Shown here: positions 25,701 to 31,743 of the stretch, piece by piece
Layout: each line of letters opens with the position of its first letter
Position numbering within the stretch: the first letter of the stretch is position 1
Assembly (NCBI RefSeq): GCF_014633365.1
Contig: NC_068350.1
Coordinates: 29,875,119-29,939,118, forward strand
Reading direction: 5' to 3'
From: Diospyros lotus
Taxonomy: Eukaryota > Streptophyta > Magnoliopsida > Ericales > Ebenaceae
Length of the DNA: 64,000 nt
Notes under the pieces: generated by a model
Seen by the model: the letters and a program-made list of their open reading frames with translations, nothing else
Database searches by the model: none
What the model was told of the DNA's origin: nothing
Made by a program: the position numbers and the translations under genes

Positions 25701-26213
25701 CCCAAAAGTTAAGAACGAAAAGTTGGATCCGAACAATGCGAGTGGTGCTCTTCACCGTATCTGTCCGATATTCAAATGCCACAAATAGTAATAACAATAC
25801 ATTAAAAAAATCTAAATAATCCTAAAAGAGAGCGTCAACTCGTTCTACTAACGATACCATCATCTCAACAAACAGCCGATCCCTCCCAAGAAAACAAAAA
25901 AATATACAGAGAGAAAGGAGCGAACAGATTAATGAACGAAAACAATAGAAGATCACCTGATGAAGGACTTGCCCTTGTACGGATTATCAGAAGGAGAAGA
26001 ATCGGGAGCAGTGGAAGCGAAGAGGCCCTCGCTGCCTCCATGGAAGAAGAAAGCATTGGACTGAGTAGTAAAGGCCTCGCTCCAGTACTCGTGAACGGAA
26101 CCACTCACTTGCAGGATCGATTCGCATATGATAATGCACAGCACTAAGCCGACGATTCTAAACCCTAACCTCTTCCTCCTGCCTTTATCGAACCAAAACC
26201 CTTGTCCCTTCAT
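1643..26213 (-). CDS. GOST-family seven-transmembrane protein (TMEM87-like), 4 exons seen, 3' end missing
   Basis: Spliced CDS: 26213-25957, 4262-3329, 2062-1967, 1779-1643, giving about 474 residues in one frame; plant homologues are roughly 500. All three introns are GT...AG. Intron 1 splits Arg86 (AG|A), and both halves match in phase. Residues 18-37 are a hydrophobic signal peptide. Next comes a lumenal domain with FFFHGGSEGL and TGLVEAIIVEV, then seven membrane segments at about 228-250, 265-285, 295-325, 335-352, 368-388, 413-428 and 446-466. Known for the family: Golgi/endosomal or plasma-membrane GOLD-domain seven-helix proteins with roles in trafficking; the Arabidopsis relatives are annotated as lung seven-transmembrane receptor proteins. 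The C-terminal acidic tail (about 35-50 residues) was not found. No stop or frameshift occurs in the exons seen, so the gene looks functional apart from its unseen end. Intron 1 is 21,694 bp and packed with retrotransposons. Confidence 0.9.
1795..1883. repeat. 45-bp tandem duplication in GOST intron 3
   Basis: Two nearly identical 45-bp copies starting cagtaaacag at 1795 and 1840. They lie close to the exon-4 acceptor but do not touch it. Confidence 0.9.
1967..2062 (-). CDS. GOST gene exon 3 (TM6)
   Basis: A 32-codon, phase-0 exon between acceptor ggatgcag (ends 2063) and donor GAG|gtagta (1967/1966). It encodes KLELYRKFTNSLAVFVLL and then WIGYE, the sixth membrane helix in the same order as in plant homologues. 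Confidence 0.9.
2143..2449 (-). mobile_element. Possible solo LTR in GOST intron 2
   Basis: TG...CA-bounded segment on the minus strand (TGTTAGAATGGG... to ...GGCGGTGACA). A pyrimidine-rich leader of ctctctttctc type resembles the R/U5 of the LTRs at 23.3-25.0 kb. Flanks tgtgg and gaatt do not form a convincing target duplication, so the ends are uncertain. Confidence 0.35.
2450..3328. other. GOST intron 2 remainder, nothing recognised
   Basis: AT-rich intron sequence without coding matches or clear repeats that I could recognise. Confidence 0.5.
3329..4262 (-). CDS. GOST gene exon 2 (lumenal domain and TM1-TM5)
   Basis: Acceptor atatgcag|A at 4262 supplies the third base of Arg86, and the donor CTGCAG|gtaatt is at 3329. 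The frame is open for 311 codons. It reads RFEDLKFTRTKESSD, then TGLVEAIIVEVKDRERIGG, a paired-cysteine lumenal part (DICCTPEL, GSCKVGEVII), the conserved MYYLYFMFCDPQLKG, and five membrane helices. There is no internal Met upstream of 4207 in this exon, so a model using 4207 as the start would miss the signal peptide 21.7 kb away. Confidence 0.92.
4263..6037. other. 3' end of GOST intron 1, nothing recognised
   Basis: This is intron sequence up to the exon-2 acceptor. A minus-strand open frame at 4770-5189 has no protein-like composition or family match. I see no repeat structure here. Confidence 0.5.
6038..6193 (-). pseudogene. Ty3/gypsy integrase core fragment
   Basis: About 50 codons read WNKLGMEFIIDLPKIM and then SILVVMDRVSKMAHLF. 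This matches the start of the gypsy integrase catalytic core, including the first catalytic Asp (MEFIIDLP) region. Nothing of the element is recognisable on either side. It is a relic inside GOST intron 1. Confidence 0.7.
6194..6689. other. AT-rich intron DNA with a possible transposon end
   Basis: Starts beside the integrase relic with a gttatgtttggt word. A similar word is seen inverted near 22665-22676 (ggtcatgtttagt on the minus strand). The two could be ends of a DNA transposon later invaded by Copia-A. The match is about 10 of 13 bases, so this is only suggestive. Confidence 0.25.
6690..6992 (-). mobile_element. Copia-A 3' LTR
   Basis: Aligns along its length with 21505-21836: shared words include aagagcttcaag, gaaatgttcttgctgaaag and the terminal attatttccttcta. 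It starts TGTAGAAGG on the minus strand directly after the polypurine tract tttgagggggaa (6993-7004). The exact lower end is uncertain by a few bases. Confidence 0.8.
6993..7968 (-). pseudogene. Copia-A RNase H and C-terminal end of pol
   Basis: Frames read YLTYTRPDIAFVVNKLSQFL (7961 downward), LLCYLKGIVGLGLLFAP, then, past the MITE, DADHASCKVTRRSTGG, and finally ADIFTKGLPGDRFLFLCDKL near 7060-7150. This is the usual copia RNase H order ending in the ADIFTKGL motif, which is followed by stop, polypurine tract and LTR. The MITE at 7541-7776 and several frame breaks inactivate it. Confidence 0.85.
7541..7776. mobile_element. Tourist-like (PIF/Harbinger) MITE in Copia-A RNase H
   Basis: A 236-bp non-coding insert. 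Its ends are imperfect inverted repeats: ggatgtgtttgattggg on the left, and agggtgcatttgatagggg as the complement of the right end. TTA flanks it on both sides (7538-7540 and 7777-7779), the typical PIF/Harbinger target duplication. Removing the insert plus one TTA makes the RNase H frame continuous, which confirms both ends. Confidence 0.85.
7969..8480 (-). mobile_element. Copia-B 3' LTR
   Basis: 512-bp LTR, TGTTATCATTTG... to ...GGATTACA on the minus strand. It aligns with 12534-13081 along its length, sharing tataatacataa, aaccgttacactactaacc and a CACACA-rich U5. It lacks about 36 bp relative to the 5' copy. Confidence 0.9.
8575..9968 (-). pseudogene. Copia-B reverse transcriptase and RNase H
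   Basis: RT begins near 9968 with RLVAKGFTQIQGIDFNEVFS. It continues with MDVTTAFLHGDLEERI and KSFYGLKQSPRQWY, and has the catalytic motif YVDDMLIA near 9490. RNase H follows (MYSVVCTLPDLAHAMSVVSR, then SGADYADLDKRRSTTGYAF), ending in AADMFTKVVPTTKL near 8600-8650. Frames shift at about 9430 and 8906, and stops interrupt the last part. From 9969 to 10563 lies the poorly conserved integrase-RT linker, including an acidic, Asp/Glu-rich frame at 10162-10446. Confidence 0.88.
10564..11265 (-). pseudogene. Copia-B integrase
   Basis: Two frames cover the integrase. 11265-10912 holds the end of the zinc-binding region (LSKCESCIYGKAARVKF) and the catalytic core start YIHSDLW...FLSIIDDYSRMLWVY. 10860-10564 holds the glycine-asparagine part (NPKQNGLAKRMNRTLLERVR) and RLPLAAVDFHTPYERWTRHK. 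In the usual core motif the second Asp sits in TDNG; here the text reads RTNNG, so that Asp is changed to Asn. A stop separates the two frames. Confidence 0.85.
11483..11836. repeat. 177-bp tandem duplication in Copia-B gag/protease
   Basis: Two copies begin ggatcgtgcctcact at 11483 and 11660 and stay almost identical to gtggtaagagcaa. The duplicated open frame repeats the peptide around MTPEKHWLLNYEEINGGK. Confidence 0.92.
12128..12205. repeat. 42-bp tandem duplication in Copia-B gag
   Basis: Copies starting tccaccttgctcc at 12128 and 12170, nearly identical. In frame, each carries a stop (TAA in ...LNS*GFK). Confidence 0.9.
12514..12530 (-). other. Copia-B primer-binding site (initiator Met tRNA)
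   Basis: TGGTATCAGAACTGGTG on the minus strand, three bases after the 5' LTR end (...TTTACA at 12534). It matches the plant iMet tRNA-complementary motif at TGGTATCAGA. Confidence 0.85.
12534..13081 (-). mobile_element. Copia-B 5' LTR
   Basis: 548-bp partner of 7969-8480, with TG and CA ends and the primer site immediately inside. Its outer 65 bp or so are copied again at 13181-13249 by a later tandem duplication. Confidence 0.9.
13013..13348. repeat. 168-bp tandem duplication across the LTR-host junction
   Basis: The outer end of the Copia-B 5' LTR plus about 95 bp of adjacent Copia-A is present twice: the word aaatggttctatataggga begins at 13081 and again at 13249. Because it spans the junction it must post-date the Copia-B insertion. 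Confidence 0.88.
13250..13975 (-). pseudogene. Copia-A reverse transcriptase
   Basis: Reads KYKARLVAKGF near 13920-13970, ETFSPVIKTPASWVLFSLAI, then VDVNNAFLNGDLTETVYMSQ, LKKSLYGLKQASRAWYTKLR, and after a frameshift near 13570 VLFILVYVDDILVTS and YFLGFEAHRDSGDIYLTQSK. The catalytic YVDD is retained. The domain ends where Copia-B has inserted. Confidence 0.88.
13982..14365. repeat. Three-copy tandem repeat in the Copia-A linker
   Basis: Copies start accaatgag at about 13982, 14103 and 14240, giving spacings of about 121 and 136 bp. The first copy lacks roughly 15 bp (the cccatgggtcattatg part). The repeated unit derives from pol coding sequence just upstream of the RT. Confidence 0.9.
14366..14624 (-). 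pseudogene. Copia-A integrase-RT linker
   Basis: Pro/Ser-rich open stretch on the minus strand (HSPRVTPSIPSLSSPSFADT near 14530-14590, then VVTRSKSK). Such low-conservation linkers separate integrase from RT in copia pol. The reading resumes at 16729 with FPSSSSSKLTFGGFST, showing that the 14625-16728 block is an insertion. Confidence 0.7.
14625..16728 (+). mobile_element. SIRE/Maximus-like solo LTR inserted in Copia-A
   Basis: A 2.1-kb non-coding block with a TATA box (tataaata 15648-15655) at mid-length. Its last part has the ending seen in SIRE-type copia LTRs: cccaattcacccccc, then a C-run and ctctcggg, closing with gaccaaca. It carries about fourteen copies of TTTCGAAA, most within the palindrome GTTTCGAAAC (15177-15600 and 16438-16620). 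No primer site or coding follows, so it is a solo LTR. The left end is placed only from where copia coding stops. Confidence 0.6.
16729..17603 (-). pseudogene. Copia-A integrase
   Basis: Reads SISFCDTCKIGKLHQLPFS (zinc-binding end), then AYTRYAWLYPLKRKSNALAT, KIVQTDNGGEFQAF with the second catalytic Asp, and the HTRQQNGVAERRHKHIAE region. Further downstream are KPNYLLLQPSSCACFPYLRP and FHSTKCVFLGYSHVQAGYKC. There are frameshifts near 17090, 17400 and 16840. The N-terminal part is cut at 17603 by the gypsy-type LTR. Confidence 0.88.
17604..19833 (+). mobile_element. Long Ty3/gypsy-type LTR (solo) with non-matching flanks
   Basis: Begins TGTGGGTT and ends GGGTCCTTACA. Its centre (18690-19010) aligns with 44830-45140 and 52590-52740, with shared words such as tatccgatttgagat, actagactc and ataagctt. 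Its 3' part has the family's tctaggtaaag and agatgtaca words. The left flank is Copia-A integrase; the right flank is the leader of a different element. No target duplication is seen (caaca / actct). This suggests formation by recombination between LTRs of two insertions. Confidence 0.65.
19834..21137 (-). mobile_element. Internal leader of a small LTR element
   Basis: Starts at its upper end with the primer site TGGTATCAGAGCAATCG (21135-21119, minus strand) next to the LTR at 21138-21457. The remaining 1.3 kb has relatively high GC and no recognisable gag or pol on either strand. The polypurine tract and 3' LTR are missing, cut off at 19833. Confidence 0.55.
21138..21457 (-). mobile_element. 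5' LTR of the small element inside Copia-A gag
   Basis: 320 bp, TGTCATGACCC... to ...GGAATGTGACA on the minus strand, followed two bases later by a Met primer site. It sits just after the first codons of Copia-A gag. Confidence 0.75.
21458..21504 (-). other. Copia-A primer site and gag start codon
   Basis: Primer site TGGTATCAAAGCCATAG (21504-21488, minus strand) abuts the 5' LTR. The gag ATG is at 21477-21475, and the frame MASNQE is broken after about six codons by the small element's LTR. Confidence 0.75.
21505..21836 (-). mobile_element. Copia-A 5' LTR
   Basis: 332 bp, matching 6690-6992. It differs by small indels, including an extra block near 21690-21725 (aaattaaagcgagcacc). The outermost bases read CATAGAAGG where the 3' copy has TGTAGAAGG. 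Confidence 0.8.
21837..22712. other. GOST intron DNA, no gene; G-rich non-coding stretch
   Basis: 21837-22380 is purine- and G-rich on the plus strand with degenerate internal repeats (ggtggtttctag, gttttgggggagg) and a G homopolymer at about 22311-22325. The open frames here show no protein family. 22560-22676 ends in accaaacaaac and acccaactaaacatgacc, which look like a DNA-transposon terminus. Confidence 0.4.
22713..22815. repeat. 48-bp tandem repeat, about two copies
   Basis: aaagttcaa units start at 22713 and 22761, each ending ctcaaactttgatattc, with the beginning of a third at 22809. The copies have diverged at several positions. Confidence 0.85.
22816..23315. other. GOST intron DNA, nothing recognised
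   Basis: AT-rich sequence without coding potential or repeats that I could identify. It ends with ctaca, the target site of the KU70-carrying element. Confidence 0.5.
23316..23658 (+). mobile_element. 5' LTR of the KU70-carrying element
   Basis: 343 bp, TGTCACAGTCC... to ...GAACCTAACA. TATA box tataaata at 23478-23485, followed by a pyrimidine-rich ctctctttctct leader. Confidence 0.92.
23661..23672 (+). other. Primer-binding site of the KU70-carrying element
   Basis: TGATATCAGAGC, two bases after the LTR; one mismatch to the iMet tRNA-complementary TGGTATCAGAGC. Confidence 0.8.
23842..24560 (+). pseudogene. KU70: Captured KU70 fragment (retro-copied, intronless)
   Basis: About 240 codons correspond to the middle and C-terminal part of plant Ku70, the DNA-end-binding subunit of the Ku70/Ku80 heterodimer in non-homologous end joining. 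Seen in order: ERSSICADTSAL, GHLRLLGFKPLRCLKEYHNL, RPSTFFFP, FIALHRSM, LKRFAVAYYGSAT, LVALVAQDKIIS, GGQVEPPGMHMINLPYSED, VDLKDFSVCQFANPTLQRHY, LDEDEMSEIKDETL, DEEGMGRLGVINALEEFK. This spans the late beta-barrel and the following C-terminal arm; the von Willebrand-like N-terminus and SAP end are absent. A stop (after ATNL, near 24163) and at least three frameshifts (near 24055, 24100 and 24320) disable it. There is no intron-like gap, which implies copying from spliced mRNA. The preceding codons (23689-23841) are not Ku70. Confidence 0.9.
24600..24986 (+). mobile_element. 3' LTR of the KU70-carrying element
   Basis: 387 bp, starting TGTCACAGTCC and ending GAACCTGACA. It differs from the 5' LTR by substitutions and by a longer ctctctttctct tract. 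Its TATA region reads tatgaata, so this copy has lost the canonical box. Confidence 0.92.
24987..25956. other. 5' end of GOST intron 1, nothing recognised
   Basis: Unique-looking AT-rich intron sequence up to the exon-1 donor. No open frame or repeat that I can support. Confidence 0.5.
25957..26213 (-). CDS. GOST gene exon 1 (signal peptide and start of lumenal domain)
   Basis: Starts at ATG 26213 and encodes 85 codons plus two bases. A basic run (KGRRKR) is followed by a hydrophobic stretch VGLVLCIIICESILQVSG and then SVHEYW, a typical signal peptide with cleavage near SG-S. FFFHGGSEGL is a family hallmark. The exon ends ATCAG|gtgatc at 25957/25956. This ATG is chosen because the signal peptide begins right after it and a GC-rich leader lies upstream. 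Confidence 0.9.
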
Positions 26214-26470
26214 CTCTAGCTCTGCCTCTCGCTCTCTGTGAATCTATCAAAGAGGGAAGATAGATTGAAGAAACGACGAATGGCTTAACGGCGACGATCA
26301 GCAACCGAACCAGAGTTGGATGAAACTGGCGAGCGTTTCTTGGCTTAGCAGATGAAACCGATAATGTGACATTTACTTCAGAAGAACGCGACTTGCCCCG
26401 TCCAAAACGATGTCGTATTTGGTCGGTTGCCCCGTATCTAGAAGACACTCTCTTGGCGGCAGCAAATGCT
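26214..26470 (-). promoter_or_regulatory. 5' leader and promoter region of the GOST gene
   Basis: This is the GC-richer stretch immediately upstream of the ATG on the minus strand. It includes a pyrimidine-rich leader (about 26215-26260) and the word acgacatcgttttgg near 26403-26417. No convincing TATA box is visible, as in many broadly expressed plant genes. The transcription start cannot be placed. Confidence 0.45.
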
Positions 26471-27288
26471 TCCTTTCTCTTCTATGATTCACCATTCAGT
26501 TGGGGTCAAATTGAGGTTAAATTGGTTTATATTTTATAATATAAAAATATATTAGAAGGGGTATTTTTTTTTTTACAACATCTTAATATATTTTTGTTAA
26601 GACAAAATATAAAATTAATTAAATATCCTCCATTATATTTACATATACATATACAGAAAACACACGTAATAAAAAATATTTAAATAATTTCACACCCCAT
26701 TTGAAAAATATGTCAGGACATTTTGGAAATTATTTTTTATTAAAAAAAAGGTACAAAATAAAATAAAAATGTAATTCATCCTTATTTTAAATTTTTAATG
26801 CAAATAAGCACATTAACATTAAGAAATAAGTTTATAGCAAAATTAACATATTTTAGATCAAAATTAAAAGAAAATAGGTCAAGATTAAGAAAAAGACGGG
26901 GGAGAGGTTTTCAACATCCTTTATTATATTTAAAAGTCGAGGCTTAAGATTTCAAATAATTGATGTGACATTTTGTGGGTCCCTTACTCTTCATTTAGCA
27001 AGTTAAAAAAAGATGAATAATGCAAATTCTCCATCTTTCTCGCCTCTTTAATTGATTGTTTCTTTATTTTTCTCACATCTTTTGTCAACTTATTGTGGAA
27101 TGAATAAAGTCTAAGGAGGAGAAAATGAAAAATATGGGATCTTTCTTAACAATAACCGAGACATAAATAACAACTGCAACAATAAATCAATAACATAAAA
27201 CAACACTTGAACCTAAATGATAGCAGTAATTAATCAATAAAAGTGTATCCTCAATAATACCAAACATCTATACAAAAACGTAAATATT
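26471..27288. other. AT-rich intergenic DNA, nothing recognised
   Basis: Very AT-rich sequence with poly-A/T runs between the GOST promoter and the first SIRE-like LTR. Confidence 0.5.
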
Positions 27289-30200
27289 TGTAGGAGTATA
27301 CACCTAAGAAGGGATGAATTAGGTGTTTCAAAATTTTTGCTAATTTTAAAAATCATGCACAAAAATTGTTTAAATGATTTCATTTATTTGAGAATCTTTT
27401 ACTATGAATAGAGATCAGCAATGATAAATATGTGTAATATCAAAACTAATCCTTGAAGATAAAACATTCATACTTGTGATATAAACACAATGCTTGAATC
27501 ATAAAATTAAGATGCATAGCATTTGAAAATCAAAGAATAGAGGAAAAGAAATCCAAACTGTGCACATTCAGTACCTTAGCTCATCATCAATGATTTTAAC
27601 TAATCCACCAACATGATAACTTTTACAAGATCAGTTGTAAGCTTTACACAACTTTTATAAACTCAACTAGAACCTTAACTTTTACAGGCTAAGTTGGATC
27701 ATCATCTGCTTTTACAAGCTGAGCCCCTTTGCTTTTATGGATAAAGTAGTAGCCTTAATATCTCTTCTAGGGATGAGATAGAACCCTTACAATCACTTTG
27801 TTGAAAAAGAATTGAAAGAAAGACTCATAATAAGGATTGATCCTCAAATGATAAGAAATATAGCTCACAAGGGAATACAAGAAGATTGTAAAAAGATTAA
27901 CAAGCAAGTAACTCAACTCTCTTAAAAAAAATTCAGGATCAAAAGAATATTTCTTTAAGAAGACCAACTAGAGACTTTACTTGAGGAACTCTAAGAATAT
28001 CATCTTTGGAAGTATTCACACAAGTGGGCATTGAATCAACACAATCTAGCTTCGAAGTAGTAGCCCAATCTCATGCATAATTTGGGCTTTTATAGAAATT
28101 TTGAGTCTCGATTTTCAATAATCTGCACACTCAGTCGCTCTTTGATTTGACTGATAACAATCAAATTAGTTCTCAAATATGCATCTATAAAGATTTAGCA
28201 TTTGCACAACATATATAATTGAATTAAACTTAGTAGACATTCCATCTATATGAAAGAACAATTAGACAACATGAAATGAAACAATAATAGCTCAAATGGT
28301 CAAAATTAGGTGCATTAAGTGCTCTATGTAATAGTTATATTTTTCAAATTCTACATATAGATACTCGAGTGAAAATCAAGATTACTCGATTACTTTTAGC
28401 AATTACTCGAGTGGATTTTAGTGATAGTCGATTAAGCTCAAGCCTTACTCGACTACTCAATTCACTTAGTCGATTACTATTTCAAATACAGAAACTCATT
28501 CTTTATTCAATCAAATTTATGTGACTAAGCCACATAGATACTCAATTACATAATAACACTACTCAAATACCGAACAAATCATAATCGATTAACATATGAG
28601 CTTCAAAAGGATTACTCAATTAGCCATAATCATGTCATTATTCGGGTATGATATACCTGATAGTGATTGATAAATAAGATATAAAGACTTATCATTTGTT
28701 CAAAATAATATACTCGAAGACATAGGTTTACTTGACTAAGAAAAAAAAATACTCGATTAAGCATAACTCTTAGTCGATTAATGTCAAAGTATAGAGACTT
28801 AACATTTTATGGCCAATTTATTACTCGAGTAAAAGGAAGTAAGAGGATTCATTACTTGACTAAAATATGTTATACTTGATTACTAATTTCTTTTAGTCGA
28901 TTAAAGATATGATCATAGAGGCTTGTTGTAACACCCAGAAAGTTTGGGTTGTTTCAGGAATAGTTAATGTGAGAAAAATGCGAGTTTTGTGAAAGATTAG
29001 TATTTAAATAGCCCAAAAATTAACCGAATCGATTACAGGGTATGCCCTAGGGCTTAGAGACCTACAAAAAAGGGTACGAAATTGATGAACATATTGAGGA
29101 ATGATTTTTAGCATCAGAAGAAATCGGATCAAAGATAATTTTTAGTATAACTTCAATTCAGGCTAAAAAAATGAATTATCATAAGGGACTTCCAGAAGTC
29201 AACGAAACTTTTAAAGGAGTCAAATTGTGCATAAAGAACAACTCTTAAATGGTTTCAGGATGAAACAAAAGGGTTTACAGTCAAAACATACATTCGGGCC
29301 TAAGTGTAATTTTTAAAATTGTCCGAGGGAGATCAAAATGACGTTATTTCTAAATCTTCAGCATATAAATGAAAAGTTTAGAACGTGAGGGTCTCACCTG
29401 AAAATTTGGGAAATCCCAGGGACTTTGTGGAAAGGGTTGAAATGGAATTTTGAAACTTGAGAGGGGCAAAAGTAAAATTTTCAAAACTTTCCACTGCCAT
29501 GGCCGACCAAGTTATTGGCCACACCTCTCATCACCGATTTTGGCCATGGGAAACTCGAGGGAGTGGGCTAAGAGGTCTCAGAGCTAGGCCTAGGCCACCA
29601 TGGCTGGTTCTTGGCCTAGAATTGGCCACGTCGACGGCCAATTGAATGGAATTTTTTGGCCGTATCTGGCCAAAAAGTTGAGGGTTTTAGAGGCCTTATT
29701 TTGAGGCTTAAAACAGGGATAATAGGTCAACCTCGGGTAAGCAAAAGAATTATAGACCTTAAATTAGACAACCGTGAGTGTTTGGAGGCTCGATTTTGGC
29801 TATAAATAGAGGACGAAGAGGCCAAGGGTTTTCAGAGATTCAAGCTCAAATTGCTCACATTTTGGGTTGAATTGAGGGCTAGGGATAAGGGTATTTTTCT
29901 CTTGAGTTGGTGAGGATTATTTCTGAAAAATTTAGATTGTTTTCGTGTAGTTTTGGTGAGGTTTCGAAGCTTTGCCGGAAGTTTTAGGCGGTAGCTTTGG
30001 CCGAGAGTTTAAACGGCTGGTTGGGCCATCTCCGGTGTTTGTTTCAAGAATCAAAGCATACCATTGTGATCGACTAAGGGTGTAGAGAAAACCAGGAGCA
30101 AAAACCAGTATCGCTGGTGTACCAGAGCCGAAGAAGACAATCAGCGCATAAGGTGCACGTGTCCATCTTCACACGCAGCATACGCGTAGGGCATTTAAGG

Positions 30201-31743
30201 AAATATTTATTTTGAAATATTAGAGAGAAAAATGGGAAGAAAATAAAGAAAAATGTGAAGAAATTATGAAAAAAAAATAAGTGTTGATGTTTATTTGAAT
30301 GAATATAATGGATAGGGTGATTTGAGGCTCGAGGTTGAGTGATTGTGCGAATTTCAAGGTCGACACGAAAATTGAGGCTATGCACATTTTTCGAGGTGTA
30401 CTGAATTTTGTGCAAAAATGTGAGTGGTTTTACCCCAAATGCTTATACGTGATGAGATTTCCTTAACTATGCATGTTATTTCAGAAAATTGCTAAGTATT
30501 ATATAATTTGCAAACATATTGTCATATTTGTATATATATTGTTGTATCGATGAATGTGATTTTTCACATGACATGATATTGTTGGCATATTGATAATTGT
30601 GCATGGGATAGGATGTCACCCTGATAGTGTAGCCGTAATTCTTCAAGGGTATTGTCGGAACAACGTATAGGAGTATTCCGTTGCCTTGTGTGCAAGATGG
30701 GACTACTGCCTAGGGTTCGGTGCCAGGCTAGCTTTCCAGGGAAGTTACACTAAGGTATTTGTTTATGTGAGTCCATGCATTATACATACACATTATTTTA
30801 ACCATCTTTTAGAAGATTCATCTTCTAATGTTGGACATTTGTCCCTAGAATATTCCACATTCCAAGCGAGACGGGCGGCCAGAAAGACAAGTGAGTGATC
30901 GAGGCATGAGTATGATGGAAGTTTTTTTTTTTGTTTTTTTGTGGGGTTCCTATGCCAGGGCTAGGACTAGTATTTCAGTTGGTTTTATTATTTGGTTTTA
31001 AACTATTATTGTAATATTATGTTGGACAAAGTGATGTGAACGTATGAATCTATTATGTATTAATTTATGAGATCATTAGGTTCTGATTCTGCTTTCGTTT
31101 ATGATTAATTTTACCGTTCCTTAGTTCTATTTTGGGAATGTTACTCTTATATGATTATGTTGAGGATTTTAGTATGGTTTGAGTATGTATGGAAAAAAAA
31201 AAATCATAGCATAAATTCAACACCCTAAAGAGGCGGGGTGCTACATTTGCCATTTTAGCTCTTTTTCTTACTCAATTACTAATTATGTTTACTCGACTAA
31301 TATCTTGGTTTAGTCGAATACAACTCAGATCACTCAACTAAAATATTTTTAAGTGTATTACTAATGTACAATAGTTATATACTCAATTGAATCCTTAGAA
31401 CATTTATAAGATGATTGAACTAACAATTATCAAGTACTATTTGATTAATCCATTAGGATAGTCGAGTATGCCAACATATCACTCAAGTGATCCTTTCCTT
31501 ACTCTATTATTAGTATGCCCCAAAACTGATCTACTTGATTACTAGAATTGAATGCTCGAGTGATGTCTTAAAAGTTGATTAAAACTAATTTTCCTAATTA
31601 CAATCACTCGATTACCAACAAGTTTTACTAGAGTAGGAAATTTGATACTAGATTATTAGAGGGCTTTACTCAATTTATATTTTATCATTAAATTCATTAA
31701 AATTTTGTCTAAGATTTTATCATCATCATCAAAACATAACTCA
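27289..31743 (-). mobile_element. SIRE-like copia 3' LTR (S1), split by a solo LTR
   Basis: On the minus strand it starts TGAGTTATG at 31743, right after the polypurine tract aaaaggagggagac (about 31760-31747). It ends ...aattcatcccttcttagg...CTCCTACA at 27289. A TATA-like tctataaaagcc lies near 28090. Without the inserted 28927-31245 LTR it is about 2.1 kb. It is dense in ACTCGA / TCGATTA / CTCGAC words (28360-28920 and 31260-31660). These features fit Maximus/SIRE-type LTRs. Confidence 0.6.
28927..31245 (+). mobile_element. Solo LTR of a TGTAACACCC-type gypsy family
   Basis: 2.3 kb from TGTAACACCCAG to GGGGTGCTACA, with terminal words that mirror each other (tgtaacaccc and gggtgctaca). TATA box tataaata at 29801-29808. 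The flanks cttgt and tttgc agree at 3 of 5 bases, a weak or decayed target duplication. No coding inside; the GC-rich 29480-29640 part (gccatggccgacc...) is a U3 segment. It splits the S1 LTR. Confidence 0.7.

Noticed and set aside
29457..29645. Plus-strand open frame in a GC-richer patch
   Set aside because: Located inside the solo LTR 28927-31245, before its TATA box; no protein-family signal.
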